Source: Microbacterium sp. CBA3102 | GTDB lineage: Bacteria > Actinomycetota > Actinomycetes > Actinomycetales > Microbacteriaceae | DNA length: 64,000 nucleotides | Direction: 5' to 3' | NCBI RefSeq assembly: GCF_007954505.1 | Contig: NZ_CP042412.1 | Span: 372,001 to 436,000, forward strand | Shown here: positions 46,073-54,423 of the stretch, one piece after another | How the letters are laid out: each line of letters starts with the position of its first letter | How positions within the stretch are numbered: the stretch's first letter is position 1 | Translations under genes and position numbers: made by a program | Notes under the pieces: model-generated | What the model was told of the DNA's origin: nothing | Database searches by the model: none | What the model saw: the letters and a program-made list of their open reading frames with translations, nothing else

Positions 46073-47053
46073 GTGTCCTGGATCGTCACCGGCGGTGCCG
46101 GCTACATCGGTGCCCACGTCGTCCGCGCCCTCGCGAGCGCCGGGATGACCCCCGTCGTCCTCGACGACCTGTCCAGCGGGGTCGCACCGTTCGTGCCCGA
46201 GGGCGTCCCGTTCGTGCGGGGCAGCATCCTCGACCGCGCGCTCGTCGAGAAAGCGCTGCGCGACCACGACGCGGAAGGCGTGATCCACGTCGCCGGGTAC
46301 AAGTACGCGGGCGTGTCGGTGCAGCGCCCCCTGCACACCTATGCCCAGAACGTCGAGGGAACCCGGATCATCCTCGAGGCCATGGAGGCCGCGGGCGTCT
46401 CGAACATCGTGTTCTCCTCCTCGGCCGCTGTGTTCGGCACTCCTGATGTCGCGCTGGTCGTCGAGGACACGGCGAAGAAGCCCGCCAGTCCGTACGGAGA
46501 GTCGAAGCTCATCGGGGAATGGCTGCTGCGCGACCAGGCGATCGCGACGGCCGACTCCGCACACCCGCTGCGCCACACCTCGCTGCGGTACTTCAACGTC
46601 GTGGGCTCGGCCGACCCCACGGTCTACGACGTGAGCCCGCACAACCTCTTCCCGATCGTGTTCGAAGCACTGCTCGAGGGCAGGACGCCGAAGATCTTCG
46701 GCGACGACTACGACACCGAGGACGGCACCAACGTGCGCGACTACGTGCACGTCGGCGACATCGCGGCAGCGCACGTCGCCGCCGCCCAGCGCCTCGCCGA
46801 CGGACGACCGATCGAGACCGCATACAACCTCGGATCCGGCGACGGACTCAGCGTCACGCAGATCATGGATGCGGTCGCCCGAGTCACCGGCATCGACTTC
46901 ACCCCCGAGATCGGACCCCGCCGTCCTGGCGACCCCGACCGCATCGTGGCCACCGGGGAGCTCGCCGCGCGCGACCTCGACTGGACCATGCGATACACCG
47001 TCGACGAGATGGTGCGCACGGGCTGGGAGGCGCGGAAGGCGGCGTCCCTCTAG
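46073..47053 (+). CDS. galE: UDP-glucose 4-epimerase
   Basis: A 326-residue extended short-chain dehydrogenase interconverting UDP-galactose and UDP-glucose. The NAD motif is VTGGAGYIGAHVV, the active-site Ser/Thr segment is SSSAAVFGTP and the catalytic YGESK (Tyr-x-x-x-Lys) follows; RYFNVVGSADP is the substrate loop. GTG 46073 has GGAGAGG six bases upstream, 48 bases after galK. It completes the Leloir set galTKE. Confidence 0.95.
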   Translation: MSWIVTGGAGYIGAHVVRALASAGMTPVVLDDLSSGVAPFVPEGVPFVRGSILDRALVEKALRDHDAEGVIHVAGYKYAGVSVQRPLHTYAQNVEGTRIILEAMEAAGVSNIVFSSSAAVFGTPDVALVVEDTAKKPASPYGESKLIGEWLLRDQAIATADSAHPLRHTSLRYFNVVGSADPTVYDVSPHNLFPIVFEALLEGRTPKIFGDDYDTEDGTNVRDYVHVGDIAAAHVAAAQRLADGRPIETAYNLGSGDGLSVTQIMDAVARVTGIDFTPEIGPRRPGDPDRIVATGELAARDLDWTMRYTVDEMVRTGWEARKAASL

Positions 47054-47056
47054 GGC

Positions 47057-48382
47057 TCAGAGGTCGCGGGTGCGGATCGGATAGAGCCAGAAGCACAGCC
47101 ACGCGAGGGCGGTGAACCCGAGCGGGATGACCGCGAGCATCAGACGGATACCCCCGTCGACGCTTTCGGGCTGGGCATCGCCGAGCGTGGCGTCGAACCC
47201 CGAAACCGTCAGCACCACCGCGGCCACGACCGCCTGCAGTACGACCGAACCGCGCACCACGAAACCGTTCACTCCGAAGTAGGCGCCCTCCCGTCGGTGC
47301 CCGGTGCGCACGGCATCGTCATCGATGATCTGCGCGAGCATCACCTCGAGCAGCTGCAGCAGTCCGCCGACGCCGACCCCCACGGCGACTCCGACCAGCG
47401 ACGCCCCGAGCACGGTCGACGGCGCGAGGTAGCCGAGCACGGCGACGCCGAACACCGCGACGCTCCACAGCACGGCGGTGCGCGGTGACGTGCGACGGAC
47501 GACCGCGCTCCACAGCACGATCGAGGGGATCGCCGTGACGAAGATCGCCCCGAGGAGCAGGCTCCCCTCCCCTTCCTCGGCGCGCAGCGAGTACCGCACG
47601 TAGAAGGGGACCGCGGCCAGGATGACCGCGATCGAGGTCTGGACGAACAGCGAGCCCAGCACGTAGGGGACGAATGCCCGGTTGCGGAAGGTGTAGGTCA
47701 GCTGATCCTTCCACCGCATGGCTTCCGACGCCGCCTCGGGCACCCGGCGCTCGATCATCCCGCCGAAGAACGACCACGCGAGCAGCACCAGGCAGACCGC
47801 GCCGAGCACGAGCGCCATACCCGGCCATCCGAGAGCCCCGTACAGGGCGGGGGCGCCGGCCGTGCCGAGGACCATGCCGAGGATCGCGAAGATCTGCCGG
47901 GGGACGTTGCCGCGGGCGCGCTCCTCCGTGGTGCGGAAGATCTCGGGGAACAGTGCCGAGATGTTCAGCACCACGACGACGAAGGCGATGTCGTACACGG
48001 CCACGACGACGAGGAACCAGACGATGAGACCGGCGACGGGAAGTTCGGGCGGCATCCACACCAGCGTGAACGCGACGACGAGCGGCACGATGCCCAGCCC
48101 GATCCACGGGATGCGACGGCCCCAGGGGGTGCGCAGCCGGTCGGAGATCGCCCCCACGACGGGGTTCAACACAGCGTTCAGGATGCCGTGGGCGATCATC
48201 GCCACGGCCACCCACCCTGCCGGCACCGCGAGGTGCGAGACGTAGAAGTAGACGACGAACGCGGAGAAGGTCTGCGCCATGAGCTGCGTCGGGAAGCCGG
48301 AGGCTCCGAACGCGATCGCCTGCCGTCGGGTCGGAGCCGCCTCGAGACGGCGGTCGCGCAGGCGCTCGCCCACCGAGGTCAT
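47057..48382 (-). CDS. MFS sugar transporter, GPH-like family
   Basis: A 441-residue transporter with 12 predicted helices. The motif AISDRLRTPWGRRIPWIGLG between helices 2 and 3 is the glycoside-pentoside-hexuronide:cation symporter signature, and PFYVRYSLRAEEGEG lies before helix 8. Substrate is likely a sugar or glycoside taken up with a cation. The ATG overlaps the YdjC-like gene stop (ATGA); the gene converges on galE with a 3-base gap. Confidence 0.85.
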   Translation of the reverse strand: MTSVGERLRDRRLEAAPTRRQAIAFGASGFPTQLMAQTFSAFVVYFYVSHLAVPAGWVAVAMIAHGILNAVLNPVVGAISDRLRTPWGRRIPWIGLGIVPLVVAFTLVWMPPELPVAGLIVWFLVVVAVYDIAFVVVVLNISALFPEIFRTTEERARGNVPRQIFAILGMVLGTAGAPALYGALGWPGMALVLGAVCLVLLAWSFFGGMIERRVPEAASEAMRWKDQLTYTFRNRAFVPYVLGSLFVQTSIAVILAAVPFYVRYSLRAEEGEGSLLLGAIFVTAIPSIVLWSAVVRRTSPRTAVLWSVAVFGVAVLGYLAPSTVLGASLVGVAVGVGVGGLLQLLEVMLAQIIDDDAVRTGHRREGAYFGVNGFVVRGSVVLQAVVAAVVLTVSGFDATLGDAQPESVDGGIRLMLAVIPLGFTALAWLCFWLYPIRTRDL

Positions 48383-49308
48383 CGGACGCCTGCCCGCTGA
48401 ACGTCACGCAGGGCGCGCCAGCCGACGCGCACGAGCGCCTCATCCTCGATCGCCTGCAGCACCGCGGGGTCGCGGAGCAGTCTCAGCTCATAGCCGCGCT
48501 TCGTCGCGCTGAAGTCGACCGCTGACCGCAGCTCCTCGTCGTCGACCATCGGATGCAGGTAGATCTCGGTCACGCCGGCCGGAACGGCGCGCAACAGGGC
48601 GATGAAGCCGTCCCGCACCTGCTCGTAGGTCTCCTCCTCCGGCGTGCCCTCCCCGAGGAGCGGGAAGGGATGCGACCACAACCTGTCGATGATCACGACG
48701 CCGGATGCATCGGCCGCGGCAGCTGCGGCATCGAGCGTCGCCTGCAGGGCCGCGTCCTCGCCCACGCCGTCCATGCTGCGCGGCAACCGGAACGGAAGCC
48801 CGTGACGCGCGGCGAGCTCGAACACCGGACGGAGGAAGTCGCGTCCGGTCACGAGTCCGTAGACGGAGCCCATGTGATTGTCGAGGTGCGTCACATCGAC
48901 GCCGGCATCGAGCGCGGCCTGCAGCTGGGCGGCGAGCTCGACTGCCACGTCCTCCTCCGACGCCGCCTGCTCGACGGACGCGACGTCCATCGGGAAGAAG
49001 CCCGCCGCGTCGACCAGGCTCGTGTCCGTGCCGGTGAGCGGCCGCCACCGGTAGCGAGACCATTCGCTCGTGAGCACGAGATGTACACCGATGTCGAGGT
49101 CAGGGCGGGAGGCGGCGAAGGCGAGCGCCTCCGGGGACCACGAGCATGGCACCATCACGGTCGCCGAGTCGATCCGGCCGGCGTCCAGGAGGTCGACGAT
49201 GGCGGTGTTCGCCGCATGGCACATGCCGAAGTCATCCGCGTTCAGGATGATCGCTCGTGCGCCGGGGGCGAGGCCGAGACGGTCGGCGAGGTCGGAGGGA
49301 AGGGTCAT
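48379..49308 (-). CDS. YdjC/ChbG-family carbohydrate deacetylase
   Basis: A 309-residue protein with the YdjC metal-site motifs: ILNADDFGMCHAANTAI (Asp pair), DIGVHLVLTSEW (His), THLDNHMGSVYG (His-x-x-x-His) and TEIYLHPMVDDEE. Relatives remove an acetyl group from chito-oligosaccharides before further breakdown. A GGATC-type site precedes ATG 49308. Between a sugar transporter and a ROK protein, it suggests uptake and deacetylation of an acetylated sugar. Confidence 0.88.
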   Translation of the reverse strand: MTLPSDLADRLGLAPGARAIILNADDFGMCHAANTAIVDLLDAGRIDSATVMVPCSWSPEALAFAASRPDLDIGVHLVLTSEWSRYRWRPLTGTDTSLVDAAGFFPMDVASVEQAASEEDVAVELAAQLQAALDAGVDVTHLDNHMGSVYGLVTGRDFLRPVFELAARHGLPFRLPRSMDGVGEDAALQATLDAAAAAADASGVVIIDRLWSHPFPLLGEGTPEEETYEQVRDGFIALLRAVPAGVTEIYLHPMVDDEELRSAVDFSATKRGYELRLLRDPAVLQAIEDEALVRVGWRALRDVQRAGVR

Positions 49309-49352
49309 CGGTGATCCTGTCGGAAAGGGGCGGTGGGGAGGGGCGGCGATCC

Positions 49353-50501
49353 TCAGCGTCCGGGCTTCGCGGCCGGCGTGAGGATGCGGGTGAACAGGGT
49401 GCCGCGGAGAGCGGACGCCGCCTCGCCGACGGCACCGACGAGCGGCGCCTCGGGCCCGAACGAGGAGACGAGGAATCGCAGTGGGAGCTGCGCAGCGTAT
49501 TCCTCGGCGATGCGCTCGATCGCCGCCACGAGCGCGGGGTGTGCTGCCCGGCCGCTCAGGATGAACGCTTCGGGGTCGAGCACCAGGCCCACGCTGCCGG
49601 CCACGAGCACGATGCGTCGTCCGATCTCCTCCACGACCCGGGCCGAGGCCGCGTCCCCGCGCGCAGCGGCCTCGAGGTGGTCCGCCAGGGAGGCGTCGGG
49701 GTCGCACCCCTCGTTGAGAGCGAGATCGCGGACGACGGCATCGCTCACGATGGGTGCACCGATCGGGAGCGGGGGCTGCGGCAGGTACATGACCTCGCCC
49801 GCCACACCGGAGAATCCGCGGTGCAACGATCCGTCGACCACGATGCCCGCTCCCAGTCCGTCGTCGAGGAGGAGCAGCGCGAAGCTGGCGAGATCGCCAC
49901 CCGCACCGGCGGTGAGCTCGGCGAGGGCTGCGAGGTTGACGTCGTTCTCGATCCGGACCGGGCAGTCGAGGGCCGTGGCGAGCGCGGTGCGGAAGGCGCC
50001 GCCGTCAGGGCCGAGGTCATCCCGGATGCCGCCATCGGAGGTGACGATGCCGGGGACGCCGACGACAGCGAGGTGGACGGCGTCCTTCGTCGCCTTGACC
50101 GCACGACGGCAGCGGTCGACGAGGTCGACGATGTGCGCGACGCGCTCTTCGGTGGACGTGAGCGCAGCGTGCTGCTCGGCGCGCACGGTCCCGCTCGCGT
50201 CGACCAGGACGACATGCGCTGCGTGGTGGTCGATGTGCACGGCGGCGGCGAAGCCGAGTCGCGGATGCAGGGCGACCCGTCCGGCTGCGGGTCCGCGGGT
50301 CTCTCGATCCACGCCGGCCGCGGCGACGGCTCCTACCCCTTCGAGCATCCGCAGCACCTGGGTGACGGCGGTGCGGGAGAGACCGGTCGTCGACATCAGC
50401 TCCGCGCGGGTCTGCGGCCCACTGCGCGCCAGGGCCTCCAGGATCGCGCGGCCGTTGAGCGTGCGGAGCAGGCCCTGCGGTCCCGCGAGTGGTCTGGACA
50501 T
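49353..50501 (-). CDS. ROK-family transcriptional repressor
   Basis: A 382-residue ROK protein with an N-terminal winged helix (GPQTRAELMSTTGLSRTAVTQVL) and a sugar-kinase-like domain (VVGVPGIVTSDGGIRDDLG; ENDVNLAALAEL; LLLDDGLGAGIVVDG). The usual CxCGxxGC zinc motif is not seen in the expected region (GEVMYLPQPPLPIGAP), so a zinc-less regulator. ATG 50501 with GGAAC close by is preferred. It heads the operon with the deacetylase and transporter and probably controls it. Confidence 0.85.
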   Translation of the reverse strand: MSRPLAGPQGLLRTLNGRAILEALARSGPQTRAELMSTTGLSRTAVTQVLRMLEGVGAVAAAGVDRETRGPAAGRVALHPRLGFAAAVHIDHHAAHVVLVDASGTVRAEQHAALTSTEERVAHIVDLVDRCRRAVKATKDAVHLAVVGVPGIVTSDGGIRDDLGPDGGAFRTALATALDCPVRIENDVNLAALAELTAGAGGDLASFALLLLDDGLGAGIVVDGSLHRGFSGVAGEVMYLPQPPLPIGAPIVSDAVVRDLALNEGCDPDASLADHLEAAARGDAASARVVEEIGRRIVLVAGSVGLVLDPEAFILSGRAAHPALVAAIERIAEEYAAQLPLRFLVSSFGPEAPLVGAVGEAASALRGTLFTRILTPAAKPGR

Positions 50502-50606
50502 GCGTTCCGGCGTCTCCCTCGCTCGCGCGTCCTCGACGCGGTGTCCGCAAGCATGCCACATCGCGTCGCACTCGTCGATGGTTCGCCGCTCCTTTCCGCC
50601 CTCGAT

Positions 50607-50636
50607 TTGACGCTCTCGGGGTTCGCCGCTTAGATT
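50607..50636 (+). promoter_or_regulatory. Sigma-70-type promoter of the M23 peptidase gene
   Basis: TTGACG (50607-50612), 18 bases and TAGATT (50631-50636) predict a transcript start near 50643. A GGAAGGA ribosome binding site follows at 50693-50699. Confidence 0.65.
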
Positions 50637-50703
50637 ACAGATCGGTAACGGCGGCATCCGGGGGGATCGCCCGCCACGCACACCTCCCCTCCGGAAGGAT
50701 CCC

Positions 50704-51774
50704 GTCACGAATTCCCTGCCGCCCGAGAGCGCTCACGACGCCTCGGAAGCCCCCACAGAAACCTCCGGCACGCCTCGACCGCTTCTGCGGCGCGACCTGC
50801 GCCGTTCCGCGAACGCCGCACAGCAGCCAACCCGCACCGCGAGCACGCCGCACACGGACACCCCTCGCCCGTCATCGCCCCCGGCATCGCCGGCCGAGTC
50901 CCGCCGGCGCGCCGCCCGCGAGCAGCCCCCGACGCCATCCCCGGAACCGACGCAGCCCCCGACGCCATCCCCGGAACCGACTGAGCAGCCCCCGAGCGCG
51001 ACGCGGAACCGTCGGCGGAAGGCCTCGGCCCCGCGGATCCGTCCCCGCCGAGCGACGCGCCCGTGGGCGAAGGCCAAGGCGGTGGGAGCCACACTCGCGG
51101 TCGGCGCGATGATCACCGGGGCAGCACTGCCCGCGTTCAACCCGGAGATCACTTCGGTCGCCGCCGCCTCCGCCGAAGTCACGACCGCCGCGAGCGACTT
51201 CGCGCAGTCGTACACCTCGACGGACGAGATCCGCGCGGAGATCGCGCCTCGAGGGAACTTCGCCGCGACGACGCCGGAGGAGATCAAGGAAACGCGTTCG
51301 CGTGCCGTCGCCGCCGCGATCGCCGCCGGCATGCCTCTCGGAAGTGCCATGGAGATCCCCGTCGCCGACCGCGTCGTGATGCCGATGGCCGACGGGACCT
51401 ACACGTTCACCGACGGCTTCGGCGCCTCCCGCCCCGGCCGGTCGCACCTCGGCCAGGACTTCGCCGCGGGGGTCGGCACGCCGATCAACGCCGCGATGAC
51501 GGGCTGCGTCTCCCGCTCCACCGAGAGCTATCAGGGCTACGGAGTGACGATCCAGATCGAGAGCATCGTCGACGGCCAGGCCGTGAGCACCGTCTACTCG
51601 CACCTGAACTACGGCACCCGCGCGGTCGAGGTCGGCGACTGCGTCGAGGCCGGTCAGTACATCGGCGACGTCGGATCGACCGGGTACGTGTTCGGCTCCT
51701 GCCTGCACTTCGAAGTCCACATCAACACGGTCGCGGTGGATCCCATGCCGTGGCTCGAGAAGAACGTGAGCTGA
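50704..51774 (+). CDS. M23-family peptidase, membrane-anchored, with no standard start codon
   Basis: The frame codes for a cytoplasmic Pro/Arg-rich region of about 120 residues, one membrane segment (VGATLAVGAMITGAALPAF), then a secreted M23 metallopeptidase: HLGQDFAAG (His-x-x-x-Asp), YSHLNYG and LHFEVHIN (His-x-His). Such enzymes cut peptidoglycan cross-bridges. The first ATG/GTG/TTG in frame is GTG 51082, inside the anchor. Yet promoter, GGAAGGA and coding-like sequence point to a start near 50704 (GTC) or 50707 (ACG). A 30-bp tandem repeat (50922-50981) encodes QPPTPSPEPT twice. Confidence 0.7.
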   Translation, partial: VTNSLPPESAHDASEAPTETSGTPRPLLRRDLRRSANAAQQPTRTASTPHTDTPRPSSPPASPAESRRRAAREQPPTPSPEPTQPPTPSPEPTEQPPSATRNRRRKASAPRIRPRRATRPWAKAKAVGATLAVGAMITGAALPAFNPEITSVAAASAEVTTAASDFAQSYTSTDEIRAEIAPRGNFAATTPEEIKETRSRAVAAAIAAGMPLGSAMEIPVADRVVMPMADGTYTFTDGFGASRPGRSHLGQDFAAGVGTPINAAMTGCVSRSTESYQGYGVTIQIESIVDGQAVSTVYSHLNYGTRAVEVGDCVEAGQYIGDVGSTGYVFGSCLHFEVHINTVAVDPMPWLEKNVS

Positions 51775-51824
51775 GGCGCACCCCTGCCGCGAAAAGCCTT
51801 TCGCCCCTCCCCTAGGGTGGACGG

Positions 51825-52349
51825 ATGAGTCCGCTGGTGGTCCGGGAAGCGGGCGTCGACGACGCCGACGAGGTGGCCCGCGTGCACGTGCGGTCCTGGC
51901 AGGCTGCCTACCGCGGGCTCATCGACCAGTCCGTGCTCGACGGGCTCTCCATCGCCGAACGCGCGACGGGCTGGCGTCGCCTCATCACAGATCCGCTGCC
52001 CACGACTCTCGGGCTCCTGGTCGCCGAACGCGACGACCGCATCGTCGGGTGGACGTCGTTCGGCTCCGGCCGCGACCCCGACGGCTTGGCCGACGCCGAG
52101 GTGTACGGGATCTACGCGGATCCCGATGCCTGGTCGACGGGCGCGGGACACGCGCTCCTCGACGCCGCCGAACAGCGCATGGCCGACGCCGGACACGCGC
52201 GCGCCTACCTGTGGGTGCTCGACGGGAACGTGCGTGCCGACACGTTCTACGCGCGCCACGGCTGGATCGAAGACGGCGCCATCAAGATCGAGGAGCGCCC
52301 CGAGTTCACCCTCTGTGAGCACCGCCGCGTGAAGCTGCTGGCACCCTGA
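51825..52349 (+). CDS. GNAT-family acetyltransferase
   Basis: A 174-residue GNAT with the acetyl-CoA-binding end of strand 4 at AEVYGIYADPDAWSTGAGHAL and the later FYARHGWIEDG, common to the family. The N-terminus VREAGVDDADEVARVHVRSWQAAYRG is the typical substrate lobe. TAGGGT (51813-51818) is six bases before ATG. Substrate unknown; one protein, no linked gene. Confidence 0.85.
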   Translation: MSPLVVREAGVDDADEVARVHVRSWQAAYRGLIDQSVLDGLSIAERATGWRRLITDPLPTTLGLLVAERDDRIVGWTSFGSGRDPDGLADAEVYGIYADPDAWSTGAGHALLDAAEQRMADAGHARAYLWVLDGNVRADTFYARHGWIEDGAIKIEERPEFTLCEHRRVKLLAP

Positions 52350-52376
52350 TCGCAGGGCCTCCGGCGCGGGTGGGCG

Positions 52377-53828
52377 TCAGTCGAGGGCGCTCATCACGTG
52401 CTTGATGCGGGTGTAGTCGTCGAAGCCGTACTGGGAGAGGTCCTTGCCGTAGCCCGAGTGCTTGAACCCTCCGTGCGGCATGTCCGACACGAACGGGATG
52501 TGGGTGTTGATCCACACGCAGCCGAAGTCGAGGTCGCGCGAGAAGCGCATCGCGCGGGCGTGATCCGTCGTCCACACCGAGGACGCGAGCGCGTACGGCA
52601 CATCGTTCGCCATCTCCAACGCCTCGCTCTCCTCCGAGAACGACTGCACCGTGAGGACCGGCCCGAAGACCTCCCCCTGGACCACCTCATCGTCCTGCCG
52701 CACGCCCGACACGATCGTGGCCTCCCAGAAGTAGCCCTGTTCCCCCTGACGGCGACCACCGGTCTCGATCTTCGCGTGCGCGGGGAGGCGGTCGATGAAG
52801 CCCTGCACCTGCGCGAGCTGTGCGGCACTGCTCAACGGGCCGTAGAGGACGCCGTCCTCCCTCGGACCGCCCGTGCGCGCATGGCTGCGCGCGCGCGCGA
52901 CGAGCGCCTCGATGAGCTCGTCATGCCGTGACTCATGCACCAGCACGCGGGTCGCGGCCGTGCAGTCCTGTCCGGCGTTGAAGAAGGCGCCCGTGATGAT
53001 GCCCTCCACGGCCTTCTCGAGGGACGCATCCGCGAACACGATCGCGGGCGCCTTCCCGCCGAGTTCGAGGTGCACGCGCTTGACGTCGCTCGCCGCCGAC
53101 CGCGCGACCGCCATCCCCGCACGCACCGAGCCGGTGATCGCGACCATCTGCGGGGTCGGGTGCTCCACCAGCGCGACACCCGTGTCGCGATCGCCCAGCA
53201 CGACGTTCAACGTGCCGGCCGGCGTGTGCCGGGCGACGATCTCCGCCAGCAGCAACGTCGTCAGCGGAGTGGACTCAGCGGGCTTCAGCACGACGGTGTT
53301 GCCGGCGGCGAGCGCAGGGGCGATCTTCCACACGGCCATGTTCAGCGGGTAGTTCCAGGGCGTCACCTGCCCGATCACACCGACGGGCTCGCGGCGGACG
53401 AACGACGTGTGGCCGGCGAGGTACTCCGCTGCGGCTCGTCCTTCGAGACTCCGAGCGGCCCCTGCGAAGAAGCGCAGCTGATCGACCGACTGCATGATCT
53501 CGTCGGCCACGAGGCTCGCCCGCGGCTTGCCGGTGTCCTGCGATTCGAGGTCGGCGAACTCCTCCGCGCGGGCTTCCATCTCGTCGGCGATGCGGAACAG
53601 CGCGAGCTGTCGGTCGGCGGGCGTCGTGTCGCGCCAGAGCGGGAAGGCCGCGGACGCCGCGGCGTAGGCGGCGTCGACGTCGGCCGCGGCCGAGACGGGC
53701 GACTCCCCGTAGATCTCCTCGGTGGCAGGATCGATGAGCGGCATCCGCCCCGAGCCGTTCGCGGGCACGAAGTGTCCGCCGATGAAGTTCTGCAAGGGAG
53801 CGGAGGTCTTCAGAAGAGTGCTGGGCAT
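52377..53828 (-). CDS. Gamma-aminobutyraldehyde dehydrogenase-like aldehyde dehydrogenase
   Basis: A 483-residue NAD-dependent aldehyde dehydrogenase. The active-site segments are GNTVVLKPAESTPL, the glutamate motif LELGGKAPAIVFADA and the cysteine motif FFNAGQDCTAATRV. The overall pattern, including FGCVWINTHIPFVSDMPHGG, fits PatD/PuuC-like enzymes oxidising 4-aminobutanal to GABA. TAGCAT, six bases and ATG 53828 give a leaderless start. It is divergent from an Lrp gene and next to a putrescine-oxidase-like FAD enzyme, which supports the role. Confidence 0.87.
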   Translation of the reverse strand: MPSTLLKTSAPLQNFIGGHFVPANGSGRMPLIDPATEEIYGESPVSAAADVDAAYAAASAAFPLWRDTTPADRQLALFRIADEMEARAEEFADLESQDTGKPRASLVADEIMQSVDQLRFFAGAARSLEGRAAAEYLAGHTSFVRREPVGVIGQVTPWNYPLNMAVWKIAPALAAGNTVVLKPAESTPLTTLLLAEIVARHTPAGTLNVVLGDRDTGVALVEHPTPQMVAITGSVRAGMAVARSAASDVKRVHLELGGKAPAIVFADASLEKAVEGIITGAFFNAGQDCTAATRVLVHESRHDELIEALVARARSHARTGGPREDGVLYGPLSSAAQLAQVQGFIDRLPAHAKIETGGRRQGEQGYFWEATIVSGVRQDDEVVQGEVFGPVLTVQSFSEESEALEMANDVPYALASSVWTTDHARAMRFSRDLDFGCVWINTHIPFVSDMPHGGFKHSGYGKDLSQYGFDDYTRIKHVMSALD

Positions 53829-53880
53829 GGCGTCATGCTAGCGCGTCGGGTGCGGAATCTGAAGATGTGGACCGATATTT

Positions 53881-53895
53881 CAACTGAATCAGTTG
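53881..53895. promoter_or_regulatory. Palindrome CAACTGA-A-TCAGTTG, candidate Lrp site
   Basis: A perfect 15-bp palindrome lies in the gap between the dehydrogenase and the Lrp gene. A second, TCAGC-N6-GCTGA (53900-53915), follows. They would suit control of both genes by the Lrp protein. Confidence 0.6.
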
Positions 53896-53927
53896 CAGAT
53901 CAGCGTCATAGCTGACAATATCGACAC

Positions 53928-54395
53928 ATGAGCTCGAAGCCTGCCCAGCCCGCACTGGATGACATCTCCAAGCGCATCGTCGAACTGTTGCAGGAGGACG
54001 GCCGCCGTCCCTACGCGGAGATCGCACGCGAGGTCGGACTGAGCGAGGCCGCCGCACGGCAGCGCGTGCAGCGGATGACCGAGGCGGGTGTCATCCAGAT
54101 CGTCGCGGTCACCGATCCGATGCAGCTCGGCTTCCGGCGCATGTCGATGATCGGCATCCGCGTGTCGGGCGACCCCCGCACCATCGCCGAAGAACTCACG
54201 ACCATCCCGGAACTGGCTTACGTCGTGGTCACGCTCGGGACGTTCGACATCCTCGTTGAAGCCGTGTGTGAGGACGACGAGCACCTGATCGACCTGATCG
54301 CGACCCGCATCCGGACCATCCCCGGCATCGCGCACACCGAGAGCCTGCTCTACGCGGGCCTCTACAAAGACCTCTACAACTGGGGAACGCGCTGA
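53928..54395 (+). CDS. Lrp/AsnC-family regulator
   Basis: A 155-residue protein with an N-terminal HTH (PYAEIAREVGLSEAAARQRV) and a C-terminal RAM domain (LGFRRMSMIGIRVSGDP; AYVVVTLGTFDILVEAV). Lrp regulators sense amino acids. CAATAT lies six bases before the ATG. Placement between the aldehyde dehydrogenase and the FAD oxidase suggests it controls polyamine/GABA catabolism. Confidence 0.9.
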   Translation: MSSKPAQPALDDISKRIVELLQEDGRRPYAEIAREVGLSEAAARQRVQRMTEAGVIQIVAVTDPMQLGFRRMSMIGIRVSGDPRTIAEELTTIPELAYVVVTLGTFDILVEAVCEDDEHLIDLIATRIRTIPGIAHTESLLYAGLYKDLYNWGTR

Positions 54396-54423
54396 GGCGC
54401 ACCCCCCTCACATCGGAGTGAAC

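Noticed and set aside
50489..51112. Frame of about 207 codons upstream of the M23 peptidase
   Set aside because: Very Arg/Pro-rich shadow; the M23 frame has the promoter, Shine-Dalgarno and known domains.
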